DNA from: Auanema rhodensis | Lineage: Eukaryota; Nematoda; Chromadorea; Rhabditida; Rhabditidae | Direction: 5' to 3' | NCBI GenBank assembly: GCA_964057225.1 | Contig: OZ059894.1 | Span: forward strand, 9,620,131-9,684,130 | Length of the DNA stretch: 64,000 nt | In this document: one piece after another, positions 1-12,700 of the stretch | Layout: each line of letters starts with the position of its first letter | Numbering within the stretch: position 1 is the stretch's first letter | The notes under the pieces: generated by a model | Database searches by the model: none | Told to the model about the DNA's origin: nothing | What the model saw: only the letters and a program-made list of their open reading frames with translations | Position numbers and translations under genes: made by a program

Positions 1-80
1 CCATTTTATTGTCCATTTCCGTGAATTTTCATCTCTCACGGAAGCTGCATTGGTTTTCATATCAATGGCAACCAAAATTT

Positions 81-153
81 CGACCCAGGCAGGACTCGAA
101 CCTGCAATCTTCGGTTTAGGAGACCGACGCCTTATCCATTAGGCCACGGGGCC
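81..153 (-). tRNA. tRNA-Arg (anticodon CCT), copy 1
   Basis: The minus strand folds as a complete cloverleaf. It has a four-pair D stem, an anticodon stem TCGGT/ACCGA with loop CTCCTAA (anticodon CCT, reads AGG), T stem GCAGG/CCTGC with loop TTCGAGT, and discriminator G73. A run of four T's within about 4 nt after the 3' end can serve as a Pol III terminator. In the acceptor stem GGCCCCG pairs with CTGGGTC except for C6:U67, and position 2:71 is G:U. Confidence 0.95.
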
Positions 154-240
154 ACAAATTCCATTTTATAGTCCATTTCCGTGAATTTTCATCTCTTACG
201 GAAGCTGCAATAGTTTTCATATCATTGGCAACCAAAATTT

Positions 241-313
241 CGACCCAGGCAGGACTCGAACCTGCAATCTTCGGTTTAGGAGACCGACGCCTTATCCATT
301 AGGCCACGGGGCC
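241..313 (-). tRNA. tRNA-Arg (CCT), copy 2
   Basis: Identical to copy 1 over the 73 nt, including the C6:U67 acceptor mismatch and the T-run downstream. Only the spacer differs. Confidence 0.95.
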
Positions 314-400
314 ACAAATTCCATTTTAAAGTCCATTTCTGTGAATTTTCTTCTCTTACGGAAGCTGCATTGGTTTTCATATCAATGGCAACCAAAATTT

Positions 401-473
401 CGACCCAGGCAGGACTCGAACCCGCAATCTTCGGTTTAGGAGACCGACGCCTTATCCATTAGGCCACGGGGCC
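401..473 (-). tRNA. tRNA-Arg (CCT), copy 3
   Basis: As copy 1, with one substitution in the 5' side of the T stem (GCGGG for GCAGG). This turns one A:U pair into G:U, so the fold is preserved. Confidence 0.94.
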
Positions 474-560
474 ACAAATTCCATTTTAAAGTCCATTTCT
501 GTGAATTTTCAACTCTTACGGAAGCTGCATTAGTTTTCATATCAATGACAACCAAAATTT

Positions 561-633
561 CGACCCAGGCAGGACTCGAACCTGCAATCTTCGGTTTAGG
601 AGACCGACGCCTTATCCATTAGGCCACGGGGGC
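561..633 (-). tRNA. tRNA-Arg (CCT), copy 4, altered acceptor stem
   Basis: Anticodon, D and T arms match copy 1. The 5' end reads GCCCCCG instead of GGCCCCG, so position 2 (C against U71) is a second acceptor mismatch next to the shared C6:U67. This copy is the most likely to be impaired or a pseudogene. The flanking bases just upstream also differ from the other units. Confidence 0.8.
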
Positions 634-719
634 AAAAATCCATTTTATTGTCCATTTCCGTGAATTTTCATCTCTTACGGAAGCTGCAATAGTTTTCATA
701 TCAATGACAACCAAAATTT

Positions 720-792
720 CGACCCAGGCAGGACTCGAACCTGCAATCTTCGGTTTAGGAAACCGACGCCTTATCCATTAGGCCACGGGGCC
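720..792 (-). tRNA. tRNA-Arg (CCT), copy 5
   Basis: As copy 1 but with T for C at position 32 of the anticodon loop (TTCCTAA). The anticodon CCT is unchanged, and a pyrimidine at 32 is normal. Confidence 0.94.
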
Positions 793-879
793 ACAAATTC
801 CATTTTATTGTCCATTTCCGTGAATTTTCATCTCTTACGGAAGCTGCAATAGTTTTCATATCATTGGCAACCAAAATTT

Positions 880-952
880 CGACCCAGGCAGGACTCGAAC
901 CTGCAATCTTCGGTTTAGGAGACCGACGCCTTATCCATTAGGCCACGGGGCC
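880..952 (-). tRNA. tRNA-Arg (CCT), copy 6
   Basis: Same tRNA body as copy 1, including the C6:U67 mismatch. The base pattern just upstream of the 5' end differs slightly. Confidence 0.95.
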
Positions 953-1039
953 TCAAATTCCATTTTATTGTCCATTTCCGTGAATTTTCATCTCTTACGG
1001 AAGCTGCAATAGTTTTCATATCATTGGCAACCAAAATTT

Positions 1040-1112
1040 CGACCCAGGCAGGACTCGAACCTGCAATCTTCGGTTTAGGAGACCGACGCCTTATCCATTA
1101 GGCCACGGGGCC
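1040..1112 (-). tRNA. tRNA-Arg (CCT), copy 7
   Basis: Same tRNA body as copy 1 with intact A-box and B-box (GGTTCGAGTCC) promoter elements and a downstream T-run. Confidence 0.95.
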
Positions 1113-1199
1113 ACAAATTCCATTTTATTGTCCATTTCCGTGAATTTTCATCTCTTACGGAAGCTGCAATAGTTTTCATATCATTGGCAACCAAAATTT

Positions 1200-1272
1200 C
1201 GACCCAGGCAGGACTCGAACCTGCAATCTTCGGTTTAGGAGACCGACGCCTTGTCCATTAGGCCACGGGGCC
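1200..1272 (-). tRNA. tRNA-Arg (CCT), copy 8
   Basis: As copy 1 with one T-to-C change at the 3' side of the D loop (AATGGACAA). The D stem is intact. Confidence 0.94.
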
Positions 1273-1359
1273 ACAAATTCCATTTTATTGTCTATTTCCG
1301 CGAATTTTCAACTCTTACGGAAGCTGCATTCGTTTTTATATCAATGACAACCAAAATTT

Positions 1360-1432
1360 CGACCCAGGCAGGACTCGAACCTGCAATCTTCGGTTTAGGA
1401 GACCGACGCCTTATCCATTAGGCCACGGGGCC
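1360..1432 (-). tRNA. tRNA-Arg (CCT), copy 9
   Basis: Same tRNA body as copy 1. This is the last unit on the right. Its spacer is the most diverged of the array. Confidence 0.95.
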
Positions 1433-1555
1433 ACAAATTCTATTTTATTGTCCATTTCCGCGAATTTTCAACTCTTACGGAAGCTGCACAGTCTATTTCC
1501 GAAGAAGCCATGAAGACATGAATCAGATATCTCATTTTTTAACAATTTTTTTCAG

Positions 1556-2746
1556 AGCAGCTCAAGTAAAGTTCTTCTATGATGCTCCTGCCCAACAATG
1601 TCGTCAATTCTACTATAGCGGTTGCGACGGAAACGATAATAGATTTGAAACTCTCGAAGATTGTCAATCTTCGTGCATGCCTCATCAGGTAAGCTATTGT
1701 GAAACATTTTAGAAGTTTATGACAGTTTCTAGGCTTTAACACTAGATGAAAGTTTCAATATTGCTGCCGATGAAGCTGCAAGGTCTGTTGTTGATGGTGT
1801 TGTTACTGGAAGAGCGTTTAGTGATCCACGCATGGACGAAATACAGACATATAGTGCTGAACAGAATGACGAAAATCTTCAATTGCTTGATAAAGAAGAA
1901 CGCATCGTGGTATCTAGGACCGCATTGGTAGAAATAATAATCTGAATACTTTACAGAAACAACGAAAGTCCAAATCTCATCCTACATCAGCTCTACCTGA
2001 ACTATGCCAATTACCTGAAGAAAAAGGATCTTGTTACGGTAGCATCTTGAGATGGAGGTATGCTAACAGCAAATATGAATAATCACGTTTGGATTCAGAT
2101 ATAATCCTGAAACAAGTGCATGTGTGACCTTCCTCTACACTGGATGTGATGGAAATGCTAATCAATTCACCAGCTTTGAATCCTGTGAAAGAGCATGCGG
2201 AGTAGATCGTGATACGGATGTATGCTCTTTACGTACAGACCCAGGAGATTGTGAAGAGTCTGTGACAAAATGGTATTATAACAAACGATTAGGAAGGTGT
2301 CAAATGATGTTATACACTGGATGCGGAGGAAATGGAAACAGGTGAAGACTTTCTGTTCTAGAATTATCCATCTGACTCAACTGTTTTTATAGATTCTCTT
2401 CCCGTGAAGAATGTGATTTGTTGTGTCGAGAAGAACTTTCTTGGGGTGATCAAGTCAACATCTGGTAAGAGTAAAATGAATTTTTCTCCTATAAATGTTT
2501 TATTTTAGCAAAGTCCCCCGATCTTCTGGACCATGCAATGATGCAATCTCGATGTGGTACTTCGATGACAGTACAGCTGAATGTAAACAATTCACATATT
2601 CTGGATGCCGTGGCAATAAGAATAGGTAAAATTGAAGAAATGAAAAACGAAATCTTTAACTTGAATAATATTTCAGATTCTTCACCAAGCAAAAATGCGA
2701 AAGTAGTTGTGCTCACCTTTCCTCCAGATATGCGAGTTTATTCTAA
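1556..2746 (+). CDS. Multi-Kunitz-domain secreted protein, 3' part of gene (5' end outside the window)
   Basis: Seven coding exons: 1556-1688, 1733-1909, 1957-2057, 2099-2341, 2393-2464, 2509-2625 and 2677-2746, with TAA at 2744-2746. All junctions agree in phase, giving 303 visible residues. The first exon begins inside a Kunitz domain: it has cysteines 3 to 6 (YYSGC, EDC, SSC) but not 1 and 2. An upstream exon must therefore exist, and nothing suitable lies between the tRNA array and 1556. After an acidic linker come three complete six-Cys Kunitz domains, starting near ELCQLPEEKGSC, DVCSLRTDPGDC and NICKVPRSSGPC, each with the typical YxGC core. Kunitz domains usually inhibit serine proteases. 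In nematodes, multi-Kunitz proteins are mostly extracellular and linked to cuticle, moulting or matrix. I cannot assign an ortholog. The signal peptide would be on missing exons. Confidence 0.88.
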
Positions 2747-2838
2747 ATTTAAATATAATCATTTCTTGTCTTGATCTGTACATTTACTATATACCATATT
2801 CATTTCACTTTTGTTATTATCATTATACACATTGTTCA

Positions 2839-2844
2839 AATAAA
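2839..2844 (+). promoter_or_regulatory. AATAAA polyadenylation signal of the Kunitz gene
   Basis: A canonical AATAAA lies 93 bp after the stop codon of the multi-Kunitz gene, in AT-rich sequence. Confidence 0.6.
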
Positions 2845-3688
2845 ATAATTTTGTTTTATCTTTAAAATTTTTCATTTTGACACAATCCCCAAACAGTATC
2901 CAACGCAATAATATTTCAATTTATTTAATTTTTAAAGGTATTTCAATTACAAAATCGATAAAGAATAGCATTTGTTAAATTTAGTTTACGCAAGTTTCCA
3001 TTGGAGACTTCATTTTTGTAAATATTTTTCTTCGGAGTCTCCAATTTCACAGTATGAAATATGTATTGTTTCCCTATTTTCATCAAATACTGCAATGATT
3101 GGTCAATAAATATATAAATATATTTATATATGGCAATTTTAATGATAAAATATTAAATTGATTCATAAAAATTATTGCCACGTGGGTTACGTGACAAATT
3201 AGAATATCTTCCTCATCGGCAACAACAAGTCATTTTTCAAAATGAATATGGTTGAATGGTTGTGTTCTAGCCAACTAAGTAAATTCTGCAGAATATTACT
3301 ATATACAAGGTATAATAAATATTTTATTTAAAATTTAAATATTTTTGACAATAATTAAATTAAATTTTAAATTTTCATTTATGATCATTTACAAATTAAT
3401 TGACTATTTCAATTAATTTGGAAAAGGTCCTAAGCGGAAGTAAAATATTTCAACAGCAACCTTATGAGACGTTGTAAGCATTACATTTTTTATATATAAA
3501 AAACCTGTGTTTTACATCTGTTAGGGAAATATCATTGGTGTATTAATAAATCTTTTTATTTCCCTTTGGTTCATTACTTTTGGCGCCAATATAATAAGAT
3601 GCACCCTCCTATAGCTAACAGCACACAATATTTTACCTAATACTTTATATGACACATAGTTATAGTATTAACAATTGATTTTTTTCAG
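2845..3688. other. Intergenic / 5' region, no gene recognised
   Basis: AT-rich spacer between the Kunitz gene and the coiled-coil gene on the same strand. A short open stretch starts at an ATG at 3242 and runs to a possible donor near 3310, but joining it to the acceptor at 3688 meets a stop at once. At most it would be a 5' UTR exon. A good acceptor (TTTTTTCAG) at 3680-3688 precedes the first coding exon of the next gene and could serve cis- or spliced-leader trans-splicing. Confidence 0.5.
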
Positions 3689-3717
3689 GTTGGCCTAGCA
3701 AATTATTGACAATACTA

Positions 3718-6700
3718 ATGTTGATAGCCCCTAAGGTTATGCAGGAATGTGCGAATTTTGCATCATCGTACCTGTAAGATCAATTTATATATTCTCTTCT
3801 AGAATTATAGTATTCTAGATCTCCTAAAGTAATGAATACCACGCAATGTCATGACAGTTCTAACTCATCGATGGAACGAAGTATTGCCGACCAAAATGAA
3901 GGTATTGAACTAGGATTCGACGCATCAGTAGTGGTAACAAATCACAAAGAAAATGATGACGGTTAGTCTAATTTTAATTTTGTTATTAGATTTTCCACTA
4001 AATCAAAAAGTTCACTTGGCGTGGGAAAACCGCTTGAAGGGATTGAAAAATACCCTGTGGTGATATTTCGAAGTTCAAATATTATTGATTAAAATTACTC
4101 TTATAATGCGATTGAAGTAGGTTTAGTCCAGTTGTAATAAATTGGTTGGGATAGCAATTGGATTTAATCCGAATTTATTTGAATTTAAGTACGCATTTAC
4201 ACTGTTGGACCTATTTACGTTGGTGTGGTTACTGTTTGGGTTTTTACTAGATACTATATCCATCTCTATTTTCTTGCCCTGTGAGCTTGTCCTATGAGAT
4301 GAAAATATGCCTAGACCCTAGACCAGTTGTTCGGATTATCTTGGAGTAAGAACACGGGTTTAAACACTTGTTCTGAATCAAACTTATATTACTATCACAT
4401 CCTTTTTGTTAACGTTGGTTCCGACTGAACTTCAAATCCGACGAGCAATTGTATCTTCTATTTATTTGCTGAATACTTTAATGAAACGTGTGCTTCTGTG
4501 TATATCTGCTCGTTCTATTTGCGATAAGGCTTTGTTGCATAGATGAATGTTGAGAGGTTAAGACATAGATGATCATTGTTATACTTTGTCAGTCTACGCT
4601 TAATCTTGCATTTCTAGCAATTTCCTGTTTTACGTTGTACGTTTGTTTCTCATTCTGTCGATTTCTTGCTACTCATCAGTTATATGTATAACGGCACATA
4701 ACTTGTTGCCCTTTATTTAAAATTCGAAATCTAAGCTTACCTTGTGTTTTCCATGTTGTTTTATTGACTGAAGATCAACATCTGTGTGAAAGCCATCATT
4801 CTGCAATCGACGACTTTTCAAGTTATTGAGTTGCTCTTCTCACGGCTTTAGTCTCTGTCACTGGAATAATCTAAGGTTTGGCAATAACGTAGCTAGAGGT
4901 CAGTGCCGCCTGTTAGCAATTCATCTTTCACTTTGTGATTCTGCGACCTACCTACGATCTTTATTTGCTCCCTTGTTTCTACTTAGATATTCATTGAGTC
5001 TGTGTTTGCAATTGCTGTTTCGATTATACATCTAGTTCTGTCTCAGTTTCAGATTGCAATTTCATTTTATGCTCTTTTCTGACTGCATGTTTCTCATCTG
5101 TTTGCTGCTGGATTTTCATTTATTGTAACATCTTCACCTGTTTTCACAGTGTCCTTTACTATCTTTGATATTCCGTTTGCTCCATATTGGGCAGCTGCCG
5201 TATCTTCAGTTTCCTTTGTTTATCACCCGAACAATTTGGCGCCGTTTTTTCTACTTCATTTTTGCGTCGCATTTGTCTTTAGTCTTCGTTTTTTTCTTTA
5301 CATTTACCATTTTAGTTCATGTCTCCTCATGACCGGGCTTGCTCCGGGTCTATAGGAGAAAAGTTCTTAATCCGAAGTGGTAGTGCTCGAGCATCTGTGC
5401 GAGAAACCATAAGTCGAGCATTAAAAACAACTCTTGGACTTGGCGAAAAGTCTGGTTCCAACAACCGAGTTATAGAAAAACACAGTTCACGTGAAAGCTC
5501 GGTGCGTACATCGAGTCTTCCACGATCATCTAGCGGCTCGAGTTTGAAAGGAAGTATAGTTTATCCACAGAGTTCGCACTTACCACCCCGGAGGAAGTCT
5601 CATGATGTCATGTCGTCGAGTATGTATGAAAAGTCGCAAGCGCGGTGTCATCATCAATGCAACAGTTTTTCTACTACCTATATTCCATCTTCTCCTAGCC
5701 TCACAACATTGAAAGATTTCGATATGATCGATTATGATGATACGAAATCCAGCATATCTGTGGCATCTACTAGTAAAATATTCTCTTCTAATCCAAGGCG
5801 CGTGAAGAAACATACTCTTAGGACATTTCTGGACTCACCAGGTTTGAATTTTTCTTCTTTGTCTTTGAATTTTCCTTTCTCTTCCTTTCACTGAGGCGTA
5901 TTGTCGGCGAAACGCCTGTTACTCGATCGACAATAAATTAGTTGTGAAAGGAATGATTAATTCCTTACAACGCCTCATTGGGCTCATGGATTTTGTTCTG
6001 ATCTTTCTCTCGAGGTCCTGATGCATCCCATTATGATAGTCTGACAAATGGATTGTCGTAAATGTTCTATTCTAAGTGGCAGCCGCGTTATTCTCTCGAG
6101 TGTTCCGTGTTCACCCCTGGTAGAAGTGCTTTTCCCTCCAGCGCTTCTACGCCAGTAGTAGCCATTTTACGATTCTCTTAAATCTCGCTGGCTGCAGTCT
6201 TGTATGAGTATATTCAAAAAAGGTGAGTATCGTGCTATGATCGCGATCGTCTTTTATGAACATATTTTTGTTCGGTCTGTTGGACGGTTTATTAGTATAA
6301 CCACAGGCACACTTGTTGTGTCATGAATACCCTGTAGTTGCTGTACTCAACCTTTGCCCATTACCAGTGATTGTTTTGTGGGGGTCATCGTTATAATGTC
6401 TGCGCTTCTCTACATATCGTAGTCTTTTTTTGGCTTTAGTTTCTGGCACCTGCATTGCTGACCATTTGTGGAGTCGGAGACCCGCCCACTAGAACGCGCA
6501 TCTGGGCTATGGTCTAAGTTTTTAGAAGGATTTTTACTAAGAATACGCTAACATGCTGTGCAGCAATTTGTTTGGAATCATGTTTCCCGGTGGTTAGTTT
6601 CAATTTATTTTTGAATTACCATATATTCATATATAGTATTATTATATTATATTTTGACCTTGTACCAAACCTTGGTCTCGGTTACAGATGTTATTTTATC

Positions 6701-9700
6701 TAATTTATATTCATACTGTCTTTGAAATGTGAGAGTTGTTCTTGAAGAATAGTTTAGAGCAACTTTTCGTTTCAAATCTTCTCAAATTGCCGTTTTACGA
6801 TAGCTCGTTAGCCCTGAATTCAGCTCTGAACTTTTTTAAGTTTCTTTGTTGAAATGTTTTTCTCAATGTTTTTTCTCTCTATTTTTTATGCTAACTGTTC
6901 TATTCTCAATGGCTGAACTGAGACTAATCATTGATTTATACTAAAACTTTTGATTTCGAATCTTACTACCCGGAAAGGTTGTGAGCAAGAGTTCCTGTCA
7001 ATCGATGGCTATACGACGCCTGTTTCAGTTGACATTTGACATGTGGTGTGGTTGAGCGACCATTATATCATATGCATTGTGGTTTCGAGATCAAATATGG
7101 CTTTAAACAATCATTATATAATGGGATTGTTGAATATTTCCTTTTATAACTTTGTTTATGCTAATTTTGTATGGTTATAGATGAGGTTAAATGTTGAAAT
7201 TCTTTCCGGTGACACAGTTTAAGACTTTTGATGAAAATCTGTAAGTCCTGGTATGGATTTCGAAGAAAACGGTTTTTCGCGGCACTGCTTATAAAGTCTT
7301 TTGTTGCGAGAGCCTCTATCTTCCCTCCATCACCAATACAATGCGGATTATCGTCACTCCGGACAAACCTTATCTGGCCTCGATCATAGGATAAGAGAAA
7401 GGCCAATAAATTTACATACAGTGTATTTTTTTCTTAAACTTTGTGGTGTAACATAGGATCTCCACTTAAAAACTCATGTGTTCAAATAGCATCAATGTTA
7501 ACGAAGAATAACAAACTGAGCTTGAATGAATATTAGCTCTCATGCTCTCCAAAAGCTTGTTCTTCTGTTGTAAATATGTTCATATATTTCTAAGGGGGCT
7601 ATATCTGAAAGGCGTGTTCCTCTCTTCTCTTTATCTCTCAATTTAATTGAAATGCCAATTGATAGCACGGGTGTATCAAAACGGCGAATCTGATTAATGG
7701 ATAATGGTTGATTAGTTATCTTAGTGCAAGCGCGGGGCGGTGTTGCTTTGTTCAACCTCAATGAAGCTCGAGTGATGCTATTTCGACCTAACAACAGCTC
7801 GCTGTTTTTTTACTAGTCGATATTATGCTTTTTTTATAATATTTGAATTGATTATAATTCCAATTGCGAACGAAATGTGTGTTTTCTGCATAGCTTATTC
7901 GATATCCGATACACTTCTATATGCTATTGATTATGGTGAGCAACAAGAGGATGAACACTATTTTGTTTTTCTTTCACTTTAGACCTTTTCAAATAAGTTT
8001 GGAACTCATTTTAGCTTATTAAAAATTCAGGAGAATCAGCTCAAAAACAGCGAAAACAAATTGAAAAATCCTGGATATTCTATAATGTATATATTTTAGT
8101 TCGACTACGGCGAAGGGAGCCACAAAAAATTGATGGGGTTGAAGCTGGATTTGAGCCAGAACCACTTGTACCTCGATGCCATTCTACTCATTCTCTGTCA
8201 TATAACAGTTCTCAGTTTCAAGTAAGTGTTTATTATCAGTGCTGATTGTGGAGATGAAGATAATCTTATCAGCCCCTTTTCAGCCATCCGATTTAACTTG
8301 TGGTGACAATAGAGAAGTAGTGAGAGAATATGCGACACCCTTAGCCGTTGTTGGCCCTAGAAGGGTCCGTTGTAGGGCTACCGGTAGTTCTTCTGAGTTC
8401 AACGATATGAAAGATGCCAGAAGAAGTGAAAACAGACGTACCAGTCTACAGGCATTGAACGGTAAGTTTTCTGTATAAGTTTCGCATATCAAAACCAATT
8501 ACATCTAATTGATGTGTCTCTTTCTATTTTGTTGAATAATAGTTCGGTGTAGCAACTGTGGCTTTGTACAGTTTTTTCTGATACAGTTCAATCTGAGAGG
8601 GGTGTAATGCTGGATTATTTCTAATTGTATACATTGCTTTTGCTGCGAAAATCGGGTGACTTCATAAAGTTTTAGAGAGTCATTTTTCAACTTTGCTAAC
8701 AGCTGTGCGTAAATGCCCATTTTTTCTAAGTTGAATTAAGATCAATTTTATTTGAAGCCAAGTTGATTTGAAGAAAATAATTATCTGGAAAATCATTTAT
8801 TCTAAAACTGGACTGCTAAATCAGCGGTACTTAGATATAATCCCACATATTTTCATTTTCCCCGTAGTTTTATTAATGGGAATGTTGAGCGAAGGACGAG
8901 AAGCTTCTTCAATCACTCAAATTCGAAATAGAAATATTTTATGAAGAGGCAGGTGTTGTGTACGACCTGAATTCGCTTGACCGGCTGATAATCTATACAA
9001 AAGGCCGCATATGCGGAACTACTCGAAGACGCCTTTTGTTGTTGATATCCTTAAAAAAATAAGAAATTACTGTATTGTATTTTTCCAGCTGCTCACTTGG
9101 GATATAACGGATCTAGTCAATTTGCTGCAAGTCAGGAATTGCTGCACCGACCGCCACTAACTCCTCAAAGGTATGAAAAATTTTTTCTCTACGATTAATT
9201 ATGAATGACGACTGCTCTAGTCACATGGCGTATCATCATATATTAAAGTAAGCTTAGATGTTTGGGATTAATGCTGTTGTGGTATCTCCCACATCATTCA
9301 AGACATGTGTTCCCAGTGGCCAGTTTTCCCGTCCATTCAACTGAGCTCTTGGCTATCTGTTCATGGCCTGGGAGGATATTTATGATGCCTGTCTTAGTAT
9401 TGCACGCTTGCGCATACTCATTTTCCTCATATATATTGCTACCGAAAACGTTTTAATGACCCTAATGGTAATTCATTACATTTCGCAAGGACTTAAAATT
9501 TGATTTTTATTGAATTGCCCGCTGACTTTGAGTACTTTCAACTATTCAACTGAATTATCTGGTTTGTGACAAGCTTGTCAAGGCTGCTGCTCTCCATCTT
9601 TTATATGCGACATTTTCATTTGGAAATTTGCTCGTCTCTCGCACGCAGTTTCCTTGGCCCGTGGACCTTCTGGATGTGTTTTGCCGTTTTCGATCAATGA

Positions 9701-12700
9701 CGCTCCTTCCCTTATTTAGTTGGTTCTCGAATCATCACGAGGAACCGATTCGTATTAAGTTTCATGCAAAGATTGCCGGTCTATCTGCATTGAAATATTT
9801 TTTATTTGATTACTTGAACTTTAATATCATTATTATTACAAAGAAAGACTTTGCTGGTTGACCCTGCTGACTTCAAGCAGGCCATCCAATTAGCTCTGCG
9901 TGGTCTGTGCCTTGTTAAGCCGTATTCTTGTTCCTTACAAAGAGTACACATCTGCCATGTAGTTGCTCATGTTTGCCAGAGTCGTGACTTTGCCTATCTA
10001 ATCTTTCTTTACTTGACTATAACAGCTTTCTGTCTCCAATATTCCTTCATTTCTTAGTGTTTACAGCTTCATGATTCATGAAAAATTTTAAATCTTTATA
10101 TTATATACAAGCCTTCTTAGTCAATGGTTCAATAAGTGTCTTTCTTATTCATCTCGAGGGTCGATGTGGAGCCTATTATTCAACGCTCTCTTGATTCATA
10201 TATCCGATCCTTATGTTGCCACTACGTTCCTTCTGCCATTTCGTATCTATTGACGATAGATCTGTCACATCTTCGATTGTTTAGTTTCTCCGATTGTTGA
10301 GATGCCGAATGTATATGGATGTTCCTTCGCTTCATAAACATTAGCAAATTTCCTAAATTGGCTACAGTTTCTATAAATGCCAAAAATGCGAGGTTCGTGC
10401 TCGTGCCACGACGACCTCTTCCAAATTTCTGACACAGAATGTTCAGAAGTGGAGCTAGATAAACGTCAAGCTGACTTGAAGCGGTTTGTTCAGATTTTTT
10501 CAAAAGTTTTTATTACATAGCTTTTTATATGTTTTTGTATTATGAAAGTTTTGTTTTCAGTCATCGGCGAAGTATACAGCATGTGGATCGAGGAAATATC
10601 AACGAATCATTCAGAATTGACAGCACCGTTGTTACGAGCACGCCTGTTGGTAAAAAGGTAGGTACTATTATTTACCTCCGTTTTCGAGTTTCTGAAAAAC
10701 GTTCAGTCGATCTAGTTAGTCTAACTGGTTCTTCGATAATGAATTCATTTTATCGCGACCTTTATTCTATTCTGTACCAAAACCTAATGATTATATTTCA
10801 TCTGGGTGGCACATATGGCTAACACGTGTGGTGTATATCGCGAACTCTCGTTCACTTTGTCCTAATGCTCCCCGTTCTTTTACTCTCAGTTCTAAAGTTG
10901 TTCACTACATGCTATTATTTTGATCACTATTTCTTAATTATTTAGTTGGAATATAATTTTCTTGTATATTCCACTCTTTAGTATCTTCTCTTTATTAGTT
11001 TGAATACATAATAATCCTACTCGACATTGTCGCATCTGCTGGATAAGCCACCATGTACTATTCACAGACCTCCGTTGAAGTGTTGATCCTTTTTACATTG
11101 ATGTTTCGTATTAGATGGCCTCTAGATTAATGCATTCACTTTCACATCACTGAAGGCTGCAAAAGTCTGTATTTCCGCCCAAAATGGCTAATATGAGCGT
11201 AATGTTTAGCGTTATGATTGTCCTTCTTTAGCTAGGTTTAAAAACTTGACCAACAGATCGCAGAGTGGTTGGATAGCCTCTTAAATTCTTGTGTGCATTT
11301 CGCTAAAAAAGAAACTGCGTTCATAAAGATGATCTGTCTCTCCTCTCTCAATGTGTTTTCTTAGCCTCGTTCACTTTTTCCCGTAGGTGATTTGGATATT
11401 GAAAGGCGTCGCGCGACTGTTTGCGACGGGTCCTCCTCGTCAACCTCTCATTTCACTTTTGTCTTCTGCCTTCTAACATCATGCACACCCTATTCGACCA
11501 AAGTATTTTGTTAAAATAGCCATCATATCGATCACATTCTTCATTTGGATTTCTTTGATATATCGTCGTTGAATCTCTTTTGTCATTTGTTCTTTCAGTT
11601 GAATAGAGTTTCGTATTCCCAAAAAATATCCTAATACGTTCCTTTTTGGCCACACGCATATCTATTGTATTCCAAACCTCCAAACCTATGCAGACTGCTC
11701 ATGAGTCCTCGTTTTACGATTCTCTGCCAATATTTGCTCTGCGCTGAATTATTAGGTTTATAAATATATATATATATATATCAGTGTTGAGCTGACTGCA
11801 ATCGTAATGGCGTTTATTTTGCATGTTTTCAATTGGGTAGTTGCAACATCTTCTGTGTCAAATATGGTTTGAGCGTTGAATTGAAAGTTTTCATATCTCT
11901 CCATACAGAAACGGAACAATATTAATGATGACTGAATAATGCGCCATGTCCTCCGATTATTTGCGCTCCGGTATCAATGATCATGATGTTATTTGTTCCT
12001 TTTATCATAGTTTTGTACATTAAACAGCTCTATACTACATACCAGCATACTTATAATCATTGTTGACCACTCCATCAATATTCTTCGCTTAGCATTTCAG
12101 TCTTTAACCTTTTCATACATGTCAAGCTCTTTAATTTGAATACGTTTGTCCTACCACTCTTGCTTACGTTATCTGATATGAAATACACGAGACCGAACAA
12201 CAATCTAACAACCAGTTTGTCTTTTCTGGCTACCCCCTACCGTGGGTGCGTCCTAATCGCCTAGTATTGTGCGCTCTTCCTTCTATCTGTTTCTTTATTG
12301 TATTCGGGATTCGGTTTTATCTGGCATGATTACTGCGGCTCTTCCCGTATGTTCGTAAAGAAGAAAAAGGAGAAGACGTCGATGATGAAGTAAAAGATAT
12401 TGCGTCGTTCACTTTCTTCTAATATAATAACCAGCTCAACACGCGCCTTCGTCTTATGTTATATGACGACTGCAATCTCCATCAATATAGATCTAAATCA
12501 CCATTTTTATGATCCTCTTCTTCCTTGTTTCCTAAATTTGTCCTAGTTGTGCTCTGGTGTTGAATAGAAGTCGCAAATGTTGTTAAACAATTCTTTCTCA
12601 TGGCCGTCAAAGCATGAACCATCATCACATACCATTGACAAATGTGTTATCCAACGGCCCATAGAATTACGTATGGTTGTGGTTCATGTTTGATATTTGT

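Larger units (their letters stand above)
1..1490. repeat. Tandem array, about 160 bp per unit, nine units, each with one tRNA-Arg gene
   Basis: Each unit has a 73-bp tRNA-Arg gene on the minus strand and a spacer of about 87 bp. The spacers are nearly identical: a segment around GGAAGCTGCA, then a short AACCAAAATTTC block next to the tRNA 3' end. tRNA copies start at 81, 241, 401, 561, 720, 880, 1040, 1200 and 1360, so the period is 159-160 bp. Units differ by a few substitutions and single-base indels, which suggests recent tandem duplication or homogenisation. The left end is cut by the window. The right end decays near 1490, just before the first visible exon of a plus-strand Kunitz gene. 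Confidence 0.97.

Noticed and set aside
1-1490. tRNA-derived SINE or CRISPR-like array
   Set aside because: Units are complete 73-nt tRNA genes with intact promoter boxes and Pol III terminators, with no tail or reverse-transcription signature; the genome is eukaryotic.
3242-3310. Open stretch MNMVEWLC as the first exon of the coiled-coil gene
   Set aside because: Splicing to the acceptor at 3688 gives a stop within three codons; at most 5' UTR.
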